In this document: one piece after another, positions 1-8,815 of the stretch
How positions within the stretch are numbered: the stretch's first letter is position 1
Layout of the letters: every line of letters starts with the position of its first letter
Origin: Burkholderiaceae bacterium
Lineage (GTDB): Bacteria > Pseudomonadota > Gammaproteobacteria > Burkholderiales > Burkholderiaceae_D
Assembly (NCBI GenBank): GCA_018261755.1
Contig: JAGTRJ010000003.1
Coordinates: 42,480 to 106,479, forward strand
Direction: 5' to 3'
DNA length: 64,000 nt
Translations under genes and position numbers: made by a program
Notes under the pieces: generated by a model
The model's input: only the letters and a program-made list of their open reading frames with translations
Databases searched by the model: none
Told to the model about the DNA's origin: nothing

Positions 1-160
1 TCAGATGGACGTGTCCCGGAACAAATTGCGTGAACGAATTGACCACGGCGATGATCGGCTTGTTGAAATCGCCATCCTTCGAACCGCAGGCGCGCCACAG
101 TGAACGGGCGCCAGCCATGTTGCGGCCATAAGTCGAAGTGTGTGAACGGTATTGCGGCAT
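1..160 (-). CDS. ilvD: Dihydroxy-acid dehydratase, N-terminal fragment
   Basis: The reverse strand reads [20 protein letters not shown] and continues through a segment ending [18 protein letters not shown], the conserved N-terminus of IlvD. The enzyme dehydrates 2,3-dihydroxy acids in isoleucine/valine synthesis and carries an Fe-S cluster. About 53 residues are present and the rest lies beyond the window edge. I chose the ATG at 160 because a GGAG ribosome site sits 9 nt upstream; an in-frame ATG 15 nt earlier would add MESYK. It is divergent from lgt. The family call is secure from the sequence alone. Confidence 0.93.
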   Translation of the reverse strand, partial: MPQYRSHTSTYGRNMAGARSLWRACGSKDGDFNKPIIAVVNSFTQFVPGHVHL

Positions 161-394
161 TTTGTAGCTCTCCATGAAGTTTGGTTCATTTCCACCTGTC
201 CAGCCACTGCGTGACGCACAAAACGCCAGCATGAGGAATCATGATAATCCGGAAATGAAATTACAGCACAAGAGTGGTAGAGTGCCTTGCGTTTGGCCGC
301 ATGTCAAATATATGATGCGGCGCGAACATTAGTAATTTCACCGCATTTTCCTGTGCCAGCGACAAGGATTTGAGCCGCCAGCACAATAAAATTC

Positions 395-480
395 GGGGGT
401 ATAAACAGAAACATGCCTTCCGGGCCACATATTTCTTGGCTGTTTTAAAATACCCCACGGAGTATTTTCATGGGTGTTTT
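395..480 (+). repeat. Dispersed intergenic palindromic element, copy 1
   Basis: Within the 378-nt ilvD-lgt gap, the element opens with GGGGGTAT, then has an ACATGCC stretch, GGGCCACATATTT, TTGGCTGTTTT and the core ATACC-CCACGG-AGTAT at 450-465. It is aligned by eye with the copies near 5.5, 25.1 and 51.2 kb; the 3' hairpin seen in those copies is not obvious here. The core ends about 70 nt before the lgt start. I see nothing else recognisable in 161-538. Confidence 0.8.
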
Positions 481-538
481 GGGCCCATTCGGGCCGGACC
501 GCCGGACTTTGACCCGGCATCAACGCGAAAGAGCCGAC

Positions 539-1342
539 ATGCTGATTCATCCGATGCCCAACCCGGTGCTACTGAAACTCGGCCCGCTGTCGATCCACTG
601 GTATGGCATGATGTACCTGCTGGCGTTCGCGCAATTCATCCTGCTTGGCCGACGACGCATCCGGCAGCCGCATATCGCTGCCGCAGGCTGGAAAAACCAG
701 GATCTGGACGACATGCTGTTTTACGGCGTGCTGGGCGTGGTTCTTGGCGGCCGTCTGGGCGAGGTGCTGTTTTACCACCCGGTCCATTATCTGTCGCATC
801 CGCTGGAAATTTTTGCCGTCTGGAAAGGCGGCATGTCGTTTCATGGCGGCTTCATTGGCGTGGTCATCGGCATGTGGCTATGGAGCCGCAAAACTGGCCG
901 CAAGCTGTTCGACACACTGGATTTCATCGGCCCAATGGTGCCATTGGGCTACGCCTTTGGCCGCATCGGCAACTTCATCAATGCCGAACTGCCGGGCCGC
1001 ATCGCGGATGCATCACTGCCGTGGGCAATGATTTGGCCGAACGTCGATCGGATGCCACGCCATCCATCACCCCTTTATCAGGCGCTGGTCGATGGCCTGC
1101 TGCTGTTCATCATCCTGTGGCTGTTTGCGCGCAAACCGCGCCCAAGAATGGCCGTGTGCGGCCTCGGCGTCATGCTGTATGGCTGCGCCCGTTTCTTCAC
1201 CGAATATTTCCGCACGCCGGATTATGAAGTCGCTTTCGCCGGCATCACTATTTCCGCCGGACAAATGCTGTCGCTGCCAATGATCGCCGTCGGCGCCACG
1301 CTGCTCTGGCTGGCATATCGCAAACTGAAAACGAAGCAGTGA
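539..1342 (+). CDS. lgt: Prolipoprotein diacylglyceryl transferase
   Basis: Lgt transfers diacylglycerol from phosphatidylglycerol to the lipobox cysteine of prolipoproteins, the first step of lipoprotein maturation in the inner membrane. The 267-residue product is strongly hydrophobic with several membrane segments and contains the family signature GRIGNFINAELPGR, which holds the catalytic-region Arg and Asn. The start was set at MLIHPMPNPV, which matches the usual Lgt N-terminus; an upstream in-frame ATG at 470 would place about 23 atypical residues in front and lies in the tail of the repeat element. It is divergent from ilvD, a pairing common in Burkholderiales. Confidence 0.96.
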   Translation: MLIHPMPNPVLLKLGPLSIHWYGMMYLLAFAQFILLGRRRIRQPHIAAAGWKNQDLDDMLFYGVLGVVLGGRLGEVLFYHPVHYLSHPLEIFAVWKGGMSFHGGFIGVVIGMWLWSRKTGRKLFDTLDFIGPMVPLGYAFGRIGNFINAELPGRIADASLPWAMIWPNVDRMPRHPSPLYQALVDGLLLFIILWLFARKPRPRMAVCGLGVMLYGCARFFTEYFRTPDYEVAFAGITISAGQMLSLPMIAVGATLLWLAYRKLKTKQ

Positions 1343-1493
1343 ATGTGCTGGTTCCTGCTGCAACCGGCCGGTTTGACAACCACGCTGGCAAGCCTGCAGG
1401 AAGGATGAGTTTTCGCTGCCGACGATAACCAGGGGGCAAAAGACGTGCTGCGCCACCGTTACCAGTCGCTGCATTATGCCGCCTGACAGCCGT

Positions 1494-1949
1494 TCATTCC
1501 CCGGCGTCAGCAACTGCCCGCAGCGCGGCCTGAATTGCGCGATGTGAAAAACCGCGCTGCTGCAAGAAGCGCATCTGTTTCGCGCGCTCGACCGCATCGG
1601 ACGGCAAGCGGTCAAATTTCTTGCGCCAGACTTCTACCGCACGCGCGGTTTCATCCTGCGCCAGGCTGGCCTGCACGTCCGCCAGCATTTCGCCATCGAT
1701 GCCATGCTGCTGCAATTCGCGCAGGATGCGGCTGTTGCCGAAACGCGCCGCGCGGCGATGCACCAGCGATTCGGCAAACCGTTCTTCCGACAGGAATTTC
1801 GCCGCTGCCAGTTCATTCAGCAATGCCTCGACGTCGTCGCCTTCCTGTGCGTAACGCGCGAGTTTTTTCACCAGTTCGGCGCGGCTATGCTCACGCGCCG
1901 ACAGGTAGCGCAACGCACGAGCTTTCAGGCTGATGGCGGGTTTCGGCAT
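1494..1949 (-). CDS. recX: Regulatory protein RecX
   Basis: RecX binds RecA filaments and limits their extension and ATPase activity. The 151-residue product has the family's three-helix repeat composition, with [20 protein letters not shown] near the N-terminus and [12 protein letters not shown] near the C-terminus. The start at [10 protein letters not shown] was preferred; an upstream ATG at 1982 adds 11 unlikely residues. It lies 53 nt downstream of recA on the same strand, so it is probably co-transcribed from the LexA-controlled recA promoter. The adjacent region 1343-1493 holds no gene I can support. Confidence 0.93.
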   Translation of the reverse strand: MPKPAISLKARALRYLSAREHSRAELVKKLARYAQEGDDVEALLNELAAAKFLSEERFAESLVHRRAARFGNSRILRELQQHGIDGEMLADVQASLAQDETARAVEVWRKKFDRLPSDAVERAKQMRFLQQRGFSHRAIQAALRAVADAGE

Positions 1950-2002
1950 GGCGTGCTTCCGGCATTTCCCGGCAGGAAGCAAAAAGCCCCTGCCAGCGGC
2001 AA

Positions 2003-3067
2003 TTATTTGTCTTTCGCCTTGCCCTCTTTGCCTTCACCCGGCAGCGGCGGCAATTCGCGCACGCCGAGCGAAGCGCGCACCTTGTTTTCGATTTCGTGCG
2101 CCAGCTCCGGCCGTTCTCTCAGGTAGTTGCGTGCATTATCCTTGCCCTGACCGATTTTTTCGCCGTTGTAGCTGTACCAGGAACCCGATTTCTCGACCAC
2201 TTTCGCATCCGATCCAAGATCGAGGATTTCGCCTTCGCGCGACGTGCCTTCGCCGTACAGGATATCGAAATGCGCCTCCTTGAACGGCGGCGCGACCTTG
2301 TTCTTCACCACTTTCACCCGCGTTTCGCTGCCGATGACTTCGTCGCCCGACTTGATTGAGCCTGTGCGTCGGATGTCGAGCCGCACCGACGAATAGAATT
2401 TCAGCGCATTGCCGCCGGTGGTTGTTTCCGGATTGCCGAACATCACGCCGATCTTCATCCGGATCTGGTTGATGAAAATCACGGTTGTGTTGGTGCGGTT
2501 GATGCTAGCTGTCAGCTTGCGCAGCGCCTGCGACATCAGGCGCGCCTGCAGACCAGGCAACGAATCGCCCATGTCGCCTTCGATTTCTGCCCTCGGCGTC
2601 AGCGCAGCAACCGAGTCGATCACGATCAGATCGACGCCGCCGGAACGCACCAGCGCATCGGTAATTTCCAGCGCCTGCTCACCAGTATCCGGCTGCGAGA
2701 TCAGCAACTCATGCAGATTCACGCCCAGTTTTTGCGCGTAGCTGACGTCGAGCGCGTGTTCGGCGTCGATAAAGGCGCAGGTGCCGCCCTGTTTCTGCAT
2801 TTCGGCAATCACCTGCAGGGTCAGTGTCGTTTTGCCGGATGATTCCGGCCCGTAGATTTCAACCACGCGGCCACGCGGCAGGCCACCCACGCCAAGCGCG
2901 ATATCCAGCCCAAGCGAACCAGTCGAAACGACCGGCACTTCCTCAGCCACGGCACCGGCATCCATGCGCATCACCGAGCCTTTGCCATATTGTTTTTCAA
3001 TTTGTGCCAGAGCGGCGGCGAGCGCCTTGCTCTTTTCGGCATTGCCTGCGATTTTCTTGTCGTCCAT
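2003..3067 (-). CDS. recA: Recombinase RecA
   Basis: RecA forms ATP-dependent filaments on single-stranded DNA, catalyses strand exchange and triggers LexA self-cleavage. The 354-residue product is full length: Walker [10 protein letters not shown] near residues 70-78, the [15 protein letters not shown] Walker B region (here [12 protein letters not shown]), and loop sequences including [15 protein letters not shown]. The C-terminus is lysine/glutamate-rich. The sigma70 promoter and LexA box lie directly upstream, and recX follows. Confidence 0.99.
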   Translation of the reverse strand: MDDKKIAGNAEKSKALAAALAQIEKQYGKGSVMRMDAGAVAEEVPVVSTGSLGLDIALGVGGLPRGRVVEIYGPESSGKTTLTLQVIAEMQKQGGTCAFIDAEHALDVSYAQKLGVNLHELLISQPDTGEQALEITDALVRSGGVDLIVIDSVAALTPRAEIEGDMGDSLPGLQARLMSQALRKLTASINRTNTTVIFINQIRMKIGVMFGNPETTTGGNALKFYSSVRLDIRRTGSIKSGDEVIGSETRVKVVKNKVAPPFKEAHFDILYGEGTSREGEILDLGSDAKVVEKSGSWYSYNGEKIGQGKDNARNYLRERPELAHEIENKVRASLGVRELPPLPGEGKEGKAKDK

Positions 3068-3114
3068 AATGTTCTTTCGGCTGAAGTGATGCTGTTGAAA
3101 TACCAGTTCTCATT

Positions 3115-3143
3115 ACTGTATAAAAAAACAGTATCTTGTGCAA
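3115..3143 (-). promoter_or_regulatory. recA promoter with LexA box
   Basis: On the minus strand a -35 TTGCAC (3143-3138) and -10 TACAGT (3120-3115) are separated by 17 nt. The LexA operator CTGT-N8-ACAG occupies 3116-3131 and overlaps the spacer and -10, so bound repressor would block polymerase. This is the standard arrangement for an SOS-induced recA. Confidence 0.92.
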
Positions 3144-3298
3144 GCCCTATTTTTCCGGGTGCATTTTTGCAACAGGATTTTTACTCCGCTCGCGCCACCG
3201 GCGCCGTCATCCAGCCGTCACATCCGGATGGCGTATGCTAGAATTTTCACTTGTTCCACCGCTACGTGGCGGCCAGTGCCGTCACCCGAAATGTTGTC

Positions 3299-3847
3299 AT
3301 GCCGCTGCCACCTGCCACCGGGCGCAAGCTCAAGCACACTCGTTCCCTCAACATTGAAATCTATAGCCGCGACGACGGCCTGTGGGATATCGACGCCCGG
3401 CTAGTCGATGTAAAGACCCATGACGTCAAGCTCACCTTTGGCAAGCTGCCGGCCAACAAGCCGATTCACGACCTGTGGCTGCGCCTGATCGTGGACAGCC
3501 ACGCCAATGTGGTCGATGTCGACGCGGCATCGGATTCGGTTCCATTTGCCGGTTATTGCGACGTAATCGCCCCGGCTTACAAGAAACTGATTGGCTTGAA
3601 CGTACTCAAGGGTTTTCGGCAAGGCGTGCGCGAACGGTTTTCCGAAACCGATGGCTGCACCCATCTGAACGAGCTGGCGATGATCCTGCCAACCGCGACG
3701 ATTCAGGTATTCGCGTTCGAAAAACGGCATGAACCCTCGGAACAGCAGCGCGAACAAAAACCGTTCGAACTCGACCACTGCCATGCGCTGCGCTGCGATG
3801 GCCCGGCCGTGGCGGTGTTTTATCCGCGCTGGGCAAGCGACAAATAA
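3299..3847 (+). CDS. DUF2889 family protein, function unknown
   Basis: A 182-residue soluble protein with no signal peptide or membrane segment. The sequence RSLNIEIYSRDDGLWDIDARLVDVK resembles the start of DUF2889 proteins, which are widespread in Proteobacteria and have no established role. The middle contains an FRQGVRERFSETDGCTHLNELA stretch and a single internal cysteine. The start at 3299 follows TTGTC with no strong ribosome site; the same frame is open from 3251, so the start is uncertain. It is a single gene between recA (divergent) and the FHA gene. The family call is from memory. Confidence 0.75.
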   Translation: MPLPPATGRKLKHTRSLNIEIYSRDDGLWDIDARLVDVKTHDVKLTFGKLPANKPIHDLWLRLIVDSHANVVDVDAASDSVPFAGYCDVIAPAYKKLIGLNVLKGFRQGVRERFSETDGCTHLNELAMILPTATIQVFAFEKRHEPSEQQREQKPFELDHCHALRCDGPAVAVFYPRWASDK

Positions 3848-4024
3848 CCATTCACAGCGGGCCTGAGTCGCCGCTGTTTGTCATTCTGCAACAGATCATA
3901 CAGATGGTGATGGTGGTATTCACAGGCTCTCTGCTATATTAGAGATTGCGTGCCGGAAAGTATTTTCGGACGGAATATTTCTGGCCCGGCCAGACAAAAT
4001 GACAGTCACACGGGGAGACAAAGC

Positions 4025-4642
4025 ATGGGTATCGCAAAGATCGTCGTCTCGATCGATGGCACGGTTTCGCAGGAAGTGGCGTTGTCCAAGGATCGCATCA
4101 CCATTGGCCGGCGGCCATACAATGATGTGGTGCTCGACAACCCCGCCATCAGCGGCGAACACGCGGTCATCGTCAAATCGTTCGGCGACTGCATCCTCGA
4201 AGACCTCGGCAGCACCAATGGCACATACGTCAACGGCCAGCCGGTGAAAAAACATTTCCTGCAGAACAACGACGTAATCGAACTGATGAAGTACCGCATC
4301 CAGTTCACCGACGCCAAGCATGCCGATCTGCCGTCCGATACTGCTGCCGACAATATCGGGGAAATCGCCTTGCCCGAAGCCCATCCGGCCGTGCTCAAGG
4401 TGCTCAACGGCAGCAGCGCCGGCACCGAACTGGCGCTTGCCAGGGATATCACCACGCTCGGGCGCACCGGAATGCAGATGGCCGCGGTGGCGCGCAAGCC
4501 GGAGGGGTACTTCATCCAGCACATCGAAGGCGAAAACAGTCCGCTGGTCAACGATCATCCGATTGGCACCGAACTGTTCCCGCTGATGGATGGCGATGTG
4601 ATCAACCTGTCGGGCACACACGTCCTGTTTTCGCTGCTTTGA
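4025..4642 (+). CDS. FHA domain protein
   Basis: FHA domains bind phosphothreonine peptides. Residues about 20-90 form a canonical FHA domain with GRRPYNDVVLDNPAISGEHA (Gly-Arg, Ser and His binding loops) and DLGSTNGTYVNG. The second half (about residues 140-205) starts with TLGRTG and ends with a PLMDGDVINLSGTHVLF strand pattern, which looks like a second, degenerate FHA fold that has lost its Ser/His loop. The start was chosen for the GGGGAG site 8 nt upstream. No kinase, phosphatase or secretion gene is adjacent, so the partner is unknown. Confidence 0.85.
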   Translation: MGIAKIVVSIDGTVSQEVALSKDRITIGRRPYNDVVLDNPAISGEHAVIVKSFGDCILEDLGSTNGTYVNGQPVKKHFLQNNDVIELMKYRIQFTDAKHADLPSDTAADNIGEIALPEAHPAVLKVLNGSSAGTELALARDITTLGRTGMQMAAVARKPEGYFIQHIEGENSPLVNDHPIGTELFPLMDGDVINLSGTHVLFSLL

Positions 4643-4723
4643 AAGCGCCGCGCGCGAGCTAATTCGCAGACGGGCCGCAACTTTCGGCTACAATGGCGAC
4701 CCGAACCTTCCAGCACACAAGCC

Positions 4724-5401
4724 ATGACTCAGGACGAACTCAAGCACGCCGTTGCCGTTTCCGCGATTGATTACGTGATCGGCGGCGAAATCATTGGCGT
4801 CGGCACCGGCTCCACCGCCAACTTCTTCATCGACGAACTCGGCAAGATCAAGCACCTGATCAAGGGCGCGGTAGCTTCGTCTGAAGCAACGGCCGCGCGG
4901 CTGAAATCGCATGGCATCGAGGTACTCGACCTGAACCAGGTGACATCGATTCCGGTATACGTTGATGGCGCCGATGAAATCACGTCGCAAGGCGCGATGA
5001 TCAAGGGCGGCGGCGGTGCGCTGACGCGCGAAAAGATCATTGCCTCGGCAGCGCAGCGCTTCATCTGCATCGCCGACGAATCGAAACTGGTTGAAACGCT
5101 GGGTGCCTACCCGCTGCCGGTCGAAGTCATCCCGATGGCGCATGCCGTGGTTGCCCGCAAGCTGGCCGCGTTCGGCGGACAGCCAAAGCTGCGGCTCAAG
5201 GACGGCCAGCCATTCGTTACCGACAACGGCAACTTCATCCTCGACATTTCTGGCATGAAAATCACCGCCCCGGCAGAGATGGAGCAGACCATCAACAACA
5301 TCACCGGCGTTGTCACCGTCGGCCTGTTCGCCCGCCAGGGTGCAAGCGTCTGCCTGCTGGGTACGGCCAGGGGCACGCGCGTGCTCGATTTCAACCGCTG
5401 A
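4724..5401 (+). CDS. rpiA: Ribose-5-phosphate isomerase A
   Basis: Interconverts ribose 5-phosphate and ribulose 5-phosphate in the non-oxidative pentose phosphate pathway. The 225-residue product is the usual length and shows the RpiA phosphate-loop [15 protein letters not shown] near residues 27-41, DGADEI and [18 protein letters not shown] -10-like hexamer lies about 30 nt upstream of the start, which would give a short leader. It is a monocistronic-looking gene followed by a 503-nt gap. Confidence 0.97.
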   Translation: MTQDELKHAVAVSAIDYVIGGEIIGVGTGSTANFFIDELGKIKHLIKGAVASSEATAARLKSHGIEVLDLNQVTSIPVYVDGADEITSQGAMIKGGGGALTREKIIASAAQRFICIADESKLVETLGAYPLPVEVIPMAHAVVARKLAAFGGQPKLRLKDGQPFVTDNGNFILDISGMKITAPAEMEQTINNITGVVTVGLFARQGASVCLLGTARGTRVLDFNR

Positions 5402-5488
5402 CAATCCCTGTTTCCGGCAGAAATATCGGCCATGCCGGATTCAGGCAAGCATTTGGCTTGCACTCAGACAAGACAAGCCAAGGCAAGC

Positions 5489-5611
5489 TCACAATAACTG
5501 ACCGGAAATGTATTTTTGGTCAGTAAGCCCAAAAAATATACTCCATCCAGTATTTAAAAACAGCCAGCAAAAACGTGGCCCGGACTAATGTTTTGGGAAC
5601 ATACCCCCGCC
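5489..5611 (-). repeat. Dispersed intergenic palindromic element, copy 2 (full length, inverted)
   Basis: Read on the minus strand: GGGGGTATG, CAAAACAT, GGGCCACG, TTTGCTGGCTGTTTTTAA, core ATACT-GGATGG-AGTAT (plus-strand 5538-5553), TATTTTTTGGGCTTA, and a terminal inverted repeat ACTGACC...GGTCAGT. It matches the copies at 25.1 and 51.2 kb nearly base for base in the core 60 nt. It sits between rpiA and mltD. The rest of 5402-5904 has a promoter and no gene. Confidence 0.88.
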
Positions 5612-5822
5612 ATTTGTTCTGACAGACGCTTTAAACCCAGGCCGTGCAACTGATTCCTCCTCAATTCGCCCCCAGCACACCCCGAAGGGCGCAAAACAGC
5701 AGAAGTATCGCCTCACGAAACTAGAGACGGGAAGCCGCGCACAGGCCGGCATCCAGCAGGCGGGGCGAGACTTGATTCGTGCGCCCGATGCCCGTCGCGC
5801 AGCCGTTGATTTGTAATAATCC

Positions 5823-5852
5823 TTGACGCAGCGCAAACACCTTTCGTACACT
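5823..5852 (+). promoter_or_regulatory. Probable sigma70 promoter of mltD
   Basis: TTGACG (5823-5828) and TACACT (5847-5852) are separated by 18 nt, about 50 nt before the mltD start. This predicts a leader of about 45 nt. Confidence 0.55.
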
Positions 5853-5904
5853 CGTTTGATTATTATCAAGCGGGCTGTTGGCTGCGCCACGGCCAGAAAG
5901 TACG

Positions 5905-7458
5905 ATGATGCTACATAAAACCATCAAGACACTGCTCGTGGCTGCGCTGTTCTGCGGCAACCTTCCCGCCCTCACCCACGCGAATGACTTGTCACTACAC
6001 CCTTCCGGCAGGGATTTCCAGCTAGCGTCGCTCAGCCCGTCAGTGCCCCCCGGCAATCCAGGCGCGCAAGATGAAATCGACCCGGATGACATTTCAATCA
6101 CAGAAACCGACGTCTGGGAACGCATCCGTCAGGGTTTCGGCATTCCCGACCTGAGTAACCAGCAAGTCACGAACCAGCTAGACTGGTACAGCGCCCGTCC
6201 GGATTACATCAGCCGCACCACCGACCGCGCATCGCGCTATCTGTTTCACATCGTGCAGGAACTTGAAGCGCGCGGCATGCCGACCGAACTGGCGCTGCTG
6301 CCATTCATCGAATCCGCTTTCAACCCGCATGCGGTTTCCACCGCGAAAGCGGCCGGCATGTGGCAATTCATCCCCTCCACCGGGCGCGACTTCAACCTGA
6401 AGCAAAGTTCCTTCCAGGATGATCGCCGCAGCGTGCTGGCCTCGACCGACGCCGCGCTGACCTACCTGCAAAAACTGTACAACATGTTTGGCGACTGGCA
6501 GTTGGCGCTGGCCGCCTACAACTGGGGCGAAGGCTCGGTGCTGAAAGCGGTCAAGCGCAATCAGGCCGCCGGATTGCCAATCGATTTCAACAGCCTCTCG
6601 GCCAGGATGCCGGCAGAAACCCGCAACTACGTGCCGAAACTGCAGGCGGTCAAGCAAATCATCGCCAACCCGGCCAAATATGGCATCACGCTGCCGAAAA
6701 TCGAAAACCAGCCGTATTTCGTCACTATCGGCAAAACGCGCGACATGGATGTGAAGGTCGCGGCGCAACTGGCGGAACTGCCAATTGACGAATTTCGCGC
6801 CTTGAATCCGCAATTCGGCAAATACGTGATCGCCGGCGGCACGCGTACCCGACTGCTGCTGCCGCATGAAAACGCGGACAAGTTCAAGGCCAACCTGGCG
6901 AAGTGGGACAAAGACAAGCCGCTGTGTTCATGGACGGCTTACAAGGTAACCGACCCGCGCGAACACATCGAAGCCATTGCCGAGAAATTCGGCACCACGC
7001 CAGATGTCATCCGCGATGCGAACCGCATCGCGCCGAAGATGCTGGTCAAGGCCGGCTCAACCATTCTCGTGCCCCGGCCAGCCAGCCTGACCGACAAGGA
7101 CATTTCACCCGAAATCGCCGAAAACGCGCGGATTGCGGTCGAACGCGAAGCGCCGCCGCCCAGGCATGTGACGGTCAAGGTCGGCAAAAAAGACAGCCTG
7201 GCCTCGATCGCGAAACGGCATCGCGTCAGCGTGGCGCAAATCAAGTCGTGGAACAAGCTCAAAGCCGACAAGGTTGCAATCGGCACCGTGCTGGAACTGC
7301 AGTTGCCGCAAAAAATGGCTTCATCCAAAAAAGGGAGCAGGAGGCAGCTAGCCGGTAGCGCCAGACATTCCGGCGGCAAGAAAATTGTTTCCAGCAAGAA
7401 AAAAACCGTGGTCGCGCAAGCCCGCTCCAGTGGCAAGGCTGGCAAGAAACGCACCTGA
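5905..7458 (+). CDS. mltD: Membrane-bound lytic murein transglycosylase D with LysM domains
   Basis: Cleaves the MurNAc-GlcNAc bond of peptidoglycan to leave 1,6-anhydroMurNAc. The product is about 517 residues with an N-terminal hydrophobic export signal (LLVAALFCGNLPALTHA) but no lipobox cysteine. The SLT catalytic domain spans roughly residues 100-230, with the catalytic Glu in LPFIESAFNPHA and the AAGMWQFIPSTGRDF signature. Three LysM-like repeats follow (around residues 270-330, 345-395 and 415-470), then a Lys/Ser-rich basic tail that may bind anionic envelope polymers. ATGs at 5905 and 5908 are both possible starts. Confidence 0.93.
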   Translation: MMLHKTIKTLLVAALFCGNLPALTHANDLSLHPSGRDFQLASLSPSVPPGNPGAQDEIDPDDISITETDVWERIRQGFGIPDLSNQQVTNQLDWYSARPDYISRTTDRASRYLFHIVQELEARGMPTELALLPFIESAFNPHAVSTAKAAGMWQFIPSTGRDFNLKQSSFQDDRRSVLASTDAALTYLQKLYNMFGDWQLALAAYNWGEGSVLKAVKRNQAAGLPIDFNSLSARMPAETRNYVPKLQAVKQIIANPAKYGITLPKIENQPYFVTIGKTRDMDVKVAAQLAELPIDEFRALNPQFGKYVIAGGTRTRLLLPHENADKFKANLAKWDKDKPLCSWTAYKVTDPREHIEAIAEKFGTTPDVIRDANRIAPKMLVKAGSTILVPRPASLTDKDISPEIAENARIAVEREAPPPRHVTVKVGKKDSLASIAKRHRVSVAQIKSWNKLKADKVAIGTVLELQLPQKMASSKKGSRRQLAGSARHSGGKKIVSSKKKTVVAQARSSGKAGKKRT

Positions 7459-7653
7459 TGACTGAAATATATATGCTCGGCAACAACGAAAAGTTGCCGC
7501 CGCAACGAGTACGGCCTACAATCTTGACTCGACGCAGCCAGCAGCAACCGGCCCGTCGTCATGTAATCAATAATTCAAGCAATCGTCTTCCAAAGCCAAG
7601 CGCGGAATAATGCCTGGTACGAAAGCGTTTTTGCATCAAATCTGGAGTCACGC

Positions 7654-8469
7654 ATGGCATTTTTGCAAGGCAAAAAAATTCTTATCACTGGATTGCTATC
7701 CAACAAATCCATCGCCTATGGCATCGCCCAGGCGTGCAAGCGTGAAGGCGCAGAACTGGCCTTCACCTATGTTGGCGAGCGTTTCAAGGGAAGAATCACC
7801 GATTTTGCAAAAGAATTCGGTAGCGACCTGATTTACGAATGCGATGTCACCAGTGATGAGCAGATCGATGCGCTGTTCGCCGACCTGGGCAAATCTTGGG
7901 ATTCAATCGACGGTCTGGTGCATTCAATCGGTTTTGCGCCGCGCGAAGCCATCGCGGGCGATTTCTTCGACGGCCTGTCGCGCGATGCATTCAAAATCGC
8001 GCATGACATTTCCGCTTACAGCTTTCCGGCAATGATCAAGGCAGCCATGCCGCTGCTGAAACCCGGTTCGTCCTGCCTGACGCTGACCTACCTCGGCTCG
8101 GAACGCGCGATTCCATACTACAACACGATGGGACTGGCGAAAGCCTCGCTTGAAGCCAGCGTCCGCTACGCGGCCGAATCCCTCGGCAAGAAAGGCATCC
8201 GCGTCAATGGCGTCTCTGCCGGCCCGATCCGCACTCTGGCAGCCAGCGGCATCAAGGATTTCAGTACCCTGCTGAACTTCGTCGCCGCGCACGCGCCGCT
8301 GCGCCGCAACATCACGATCGAGGAAGTCGGCAACACCGCTGCCTTCCTGCTGTCGGAACTGTCATCCGGCATCACGGGCGACATCGTCTACGTCGATGGC
8401 GGCTTCTCGCATGTCATGGGACTGAACCCTGATCAGGAATTCCACATCAAGCGCAGCGGAAACGAATAA
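7654..8469 (+). CDS. fabI: Enoyl-[acyl-carrier-protein] reductase [NADH] FabI
   Basis: Last reduction step of type II fatty-acid elongation. The 271-residue SDR protein has [15 protein letters not shown] (nucleotide loop of FabI), SIGFAPR, and the [12 protein letters not shown] segment with the catalytic Tyr/Lys region, with C-terminal [14 protein letters not shown] site precedes ATG by 8 nt. A TACAAT hexamer at about 7515 may be its promoter -10, giving a leader over 100 nt. A stand-alone gene. Confidence 0.97.
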   Translation: MAFLQGKKILITGLLSNKSIAYGIAQACKREGAELAFTYVGERFKGRITDFAKEFGSDLIYECDVTSDEQIDALFADLGKSWDSIDGLVHSIGFAPREAIAGDFFDGLSRDAFKIAHDISAYSFPAMIKAAMPLLKPGSSCLTLTYLGSERAIPYYNTMGLAKASLEASVRYAAESLGKKGIRVNGVSAGPIRTLAASGIKDFSTLLNFVAAHAPLRRNITIEEVGNTAAFLLSELSSGITGDIVYVDGGFSHVMGLNPDQEFHIKRSGNE

Positions 8470-8495
8470 GCATCGCGTCAATCCGAAAAAACCGT

Positions 8496-8533
8496 TATAA
8501 TCGCGGCCCGGACGTCACCAGCGTGGCGTCCGG
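8496..8533 (+). promoter_or_regulatory. rhlE promoter -10 and 5'-terminal hairpin of a long leader
   Basis: A perfect TATAAT (8496-8501) has no strong -35. It is followed by an 11-bp stem with a CAGC loop at 8508-8533 (CCGGACG/CGTCCGG outer arms, one G-U pair), which would lie at the very 5' end of the transcript. The predicted untranslated leader to the rhlE ATG is about 308 nt. The interval 8470-8815 holds no other recognisable feature. Confidence 0.5.
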
Positions 8534-8815
8534 AAAGCAGTTTGGCAGCATCGCAAGCCTTCGCGCACCCTGATGGGTGACGCAAAAAATAAAGCCCCCC
8601 CGCCTCTTGCGCCCCTCGTTGGCGCTGTTCCGGCGCAAAGCTTTTGTGCCGAAATTTCCTTGCATTCCAAAGTCATTTCGTCTGGTTGGCGTTGCTTTTT
8701 TACGGCGCACCCACAACGTGCGCATAACAACGCGTGCCGGAAACGGTTGCAGCATGACCTGTGTCGTGCTGCCCCCAGATTCCTGCGCGTGCTGGACATT
8801 AACTTTAGGAACACA

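Noticed and set aside
5612..5822. Possible structured RNA (6S-like or other) upstream of mltD
   Set aside because: Some GC-rich complementary stretches occur, but I could not fold a known ncRNA consensus, and the mltD promoter lies downstream of it.
8573..8815. 81-codon N-terminal extension of RhlE
   Set aside because: In frame with the gene but without helicase similarity. The internal ATG at 8816 has a ribosome site and the normal family start.
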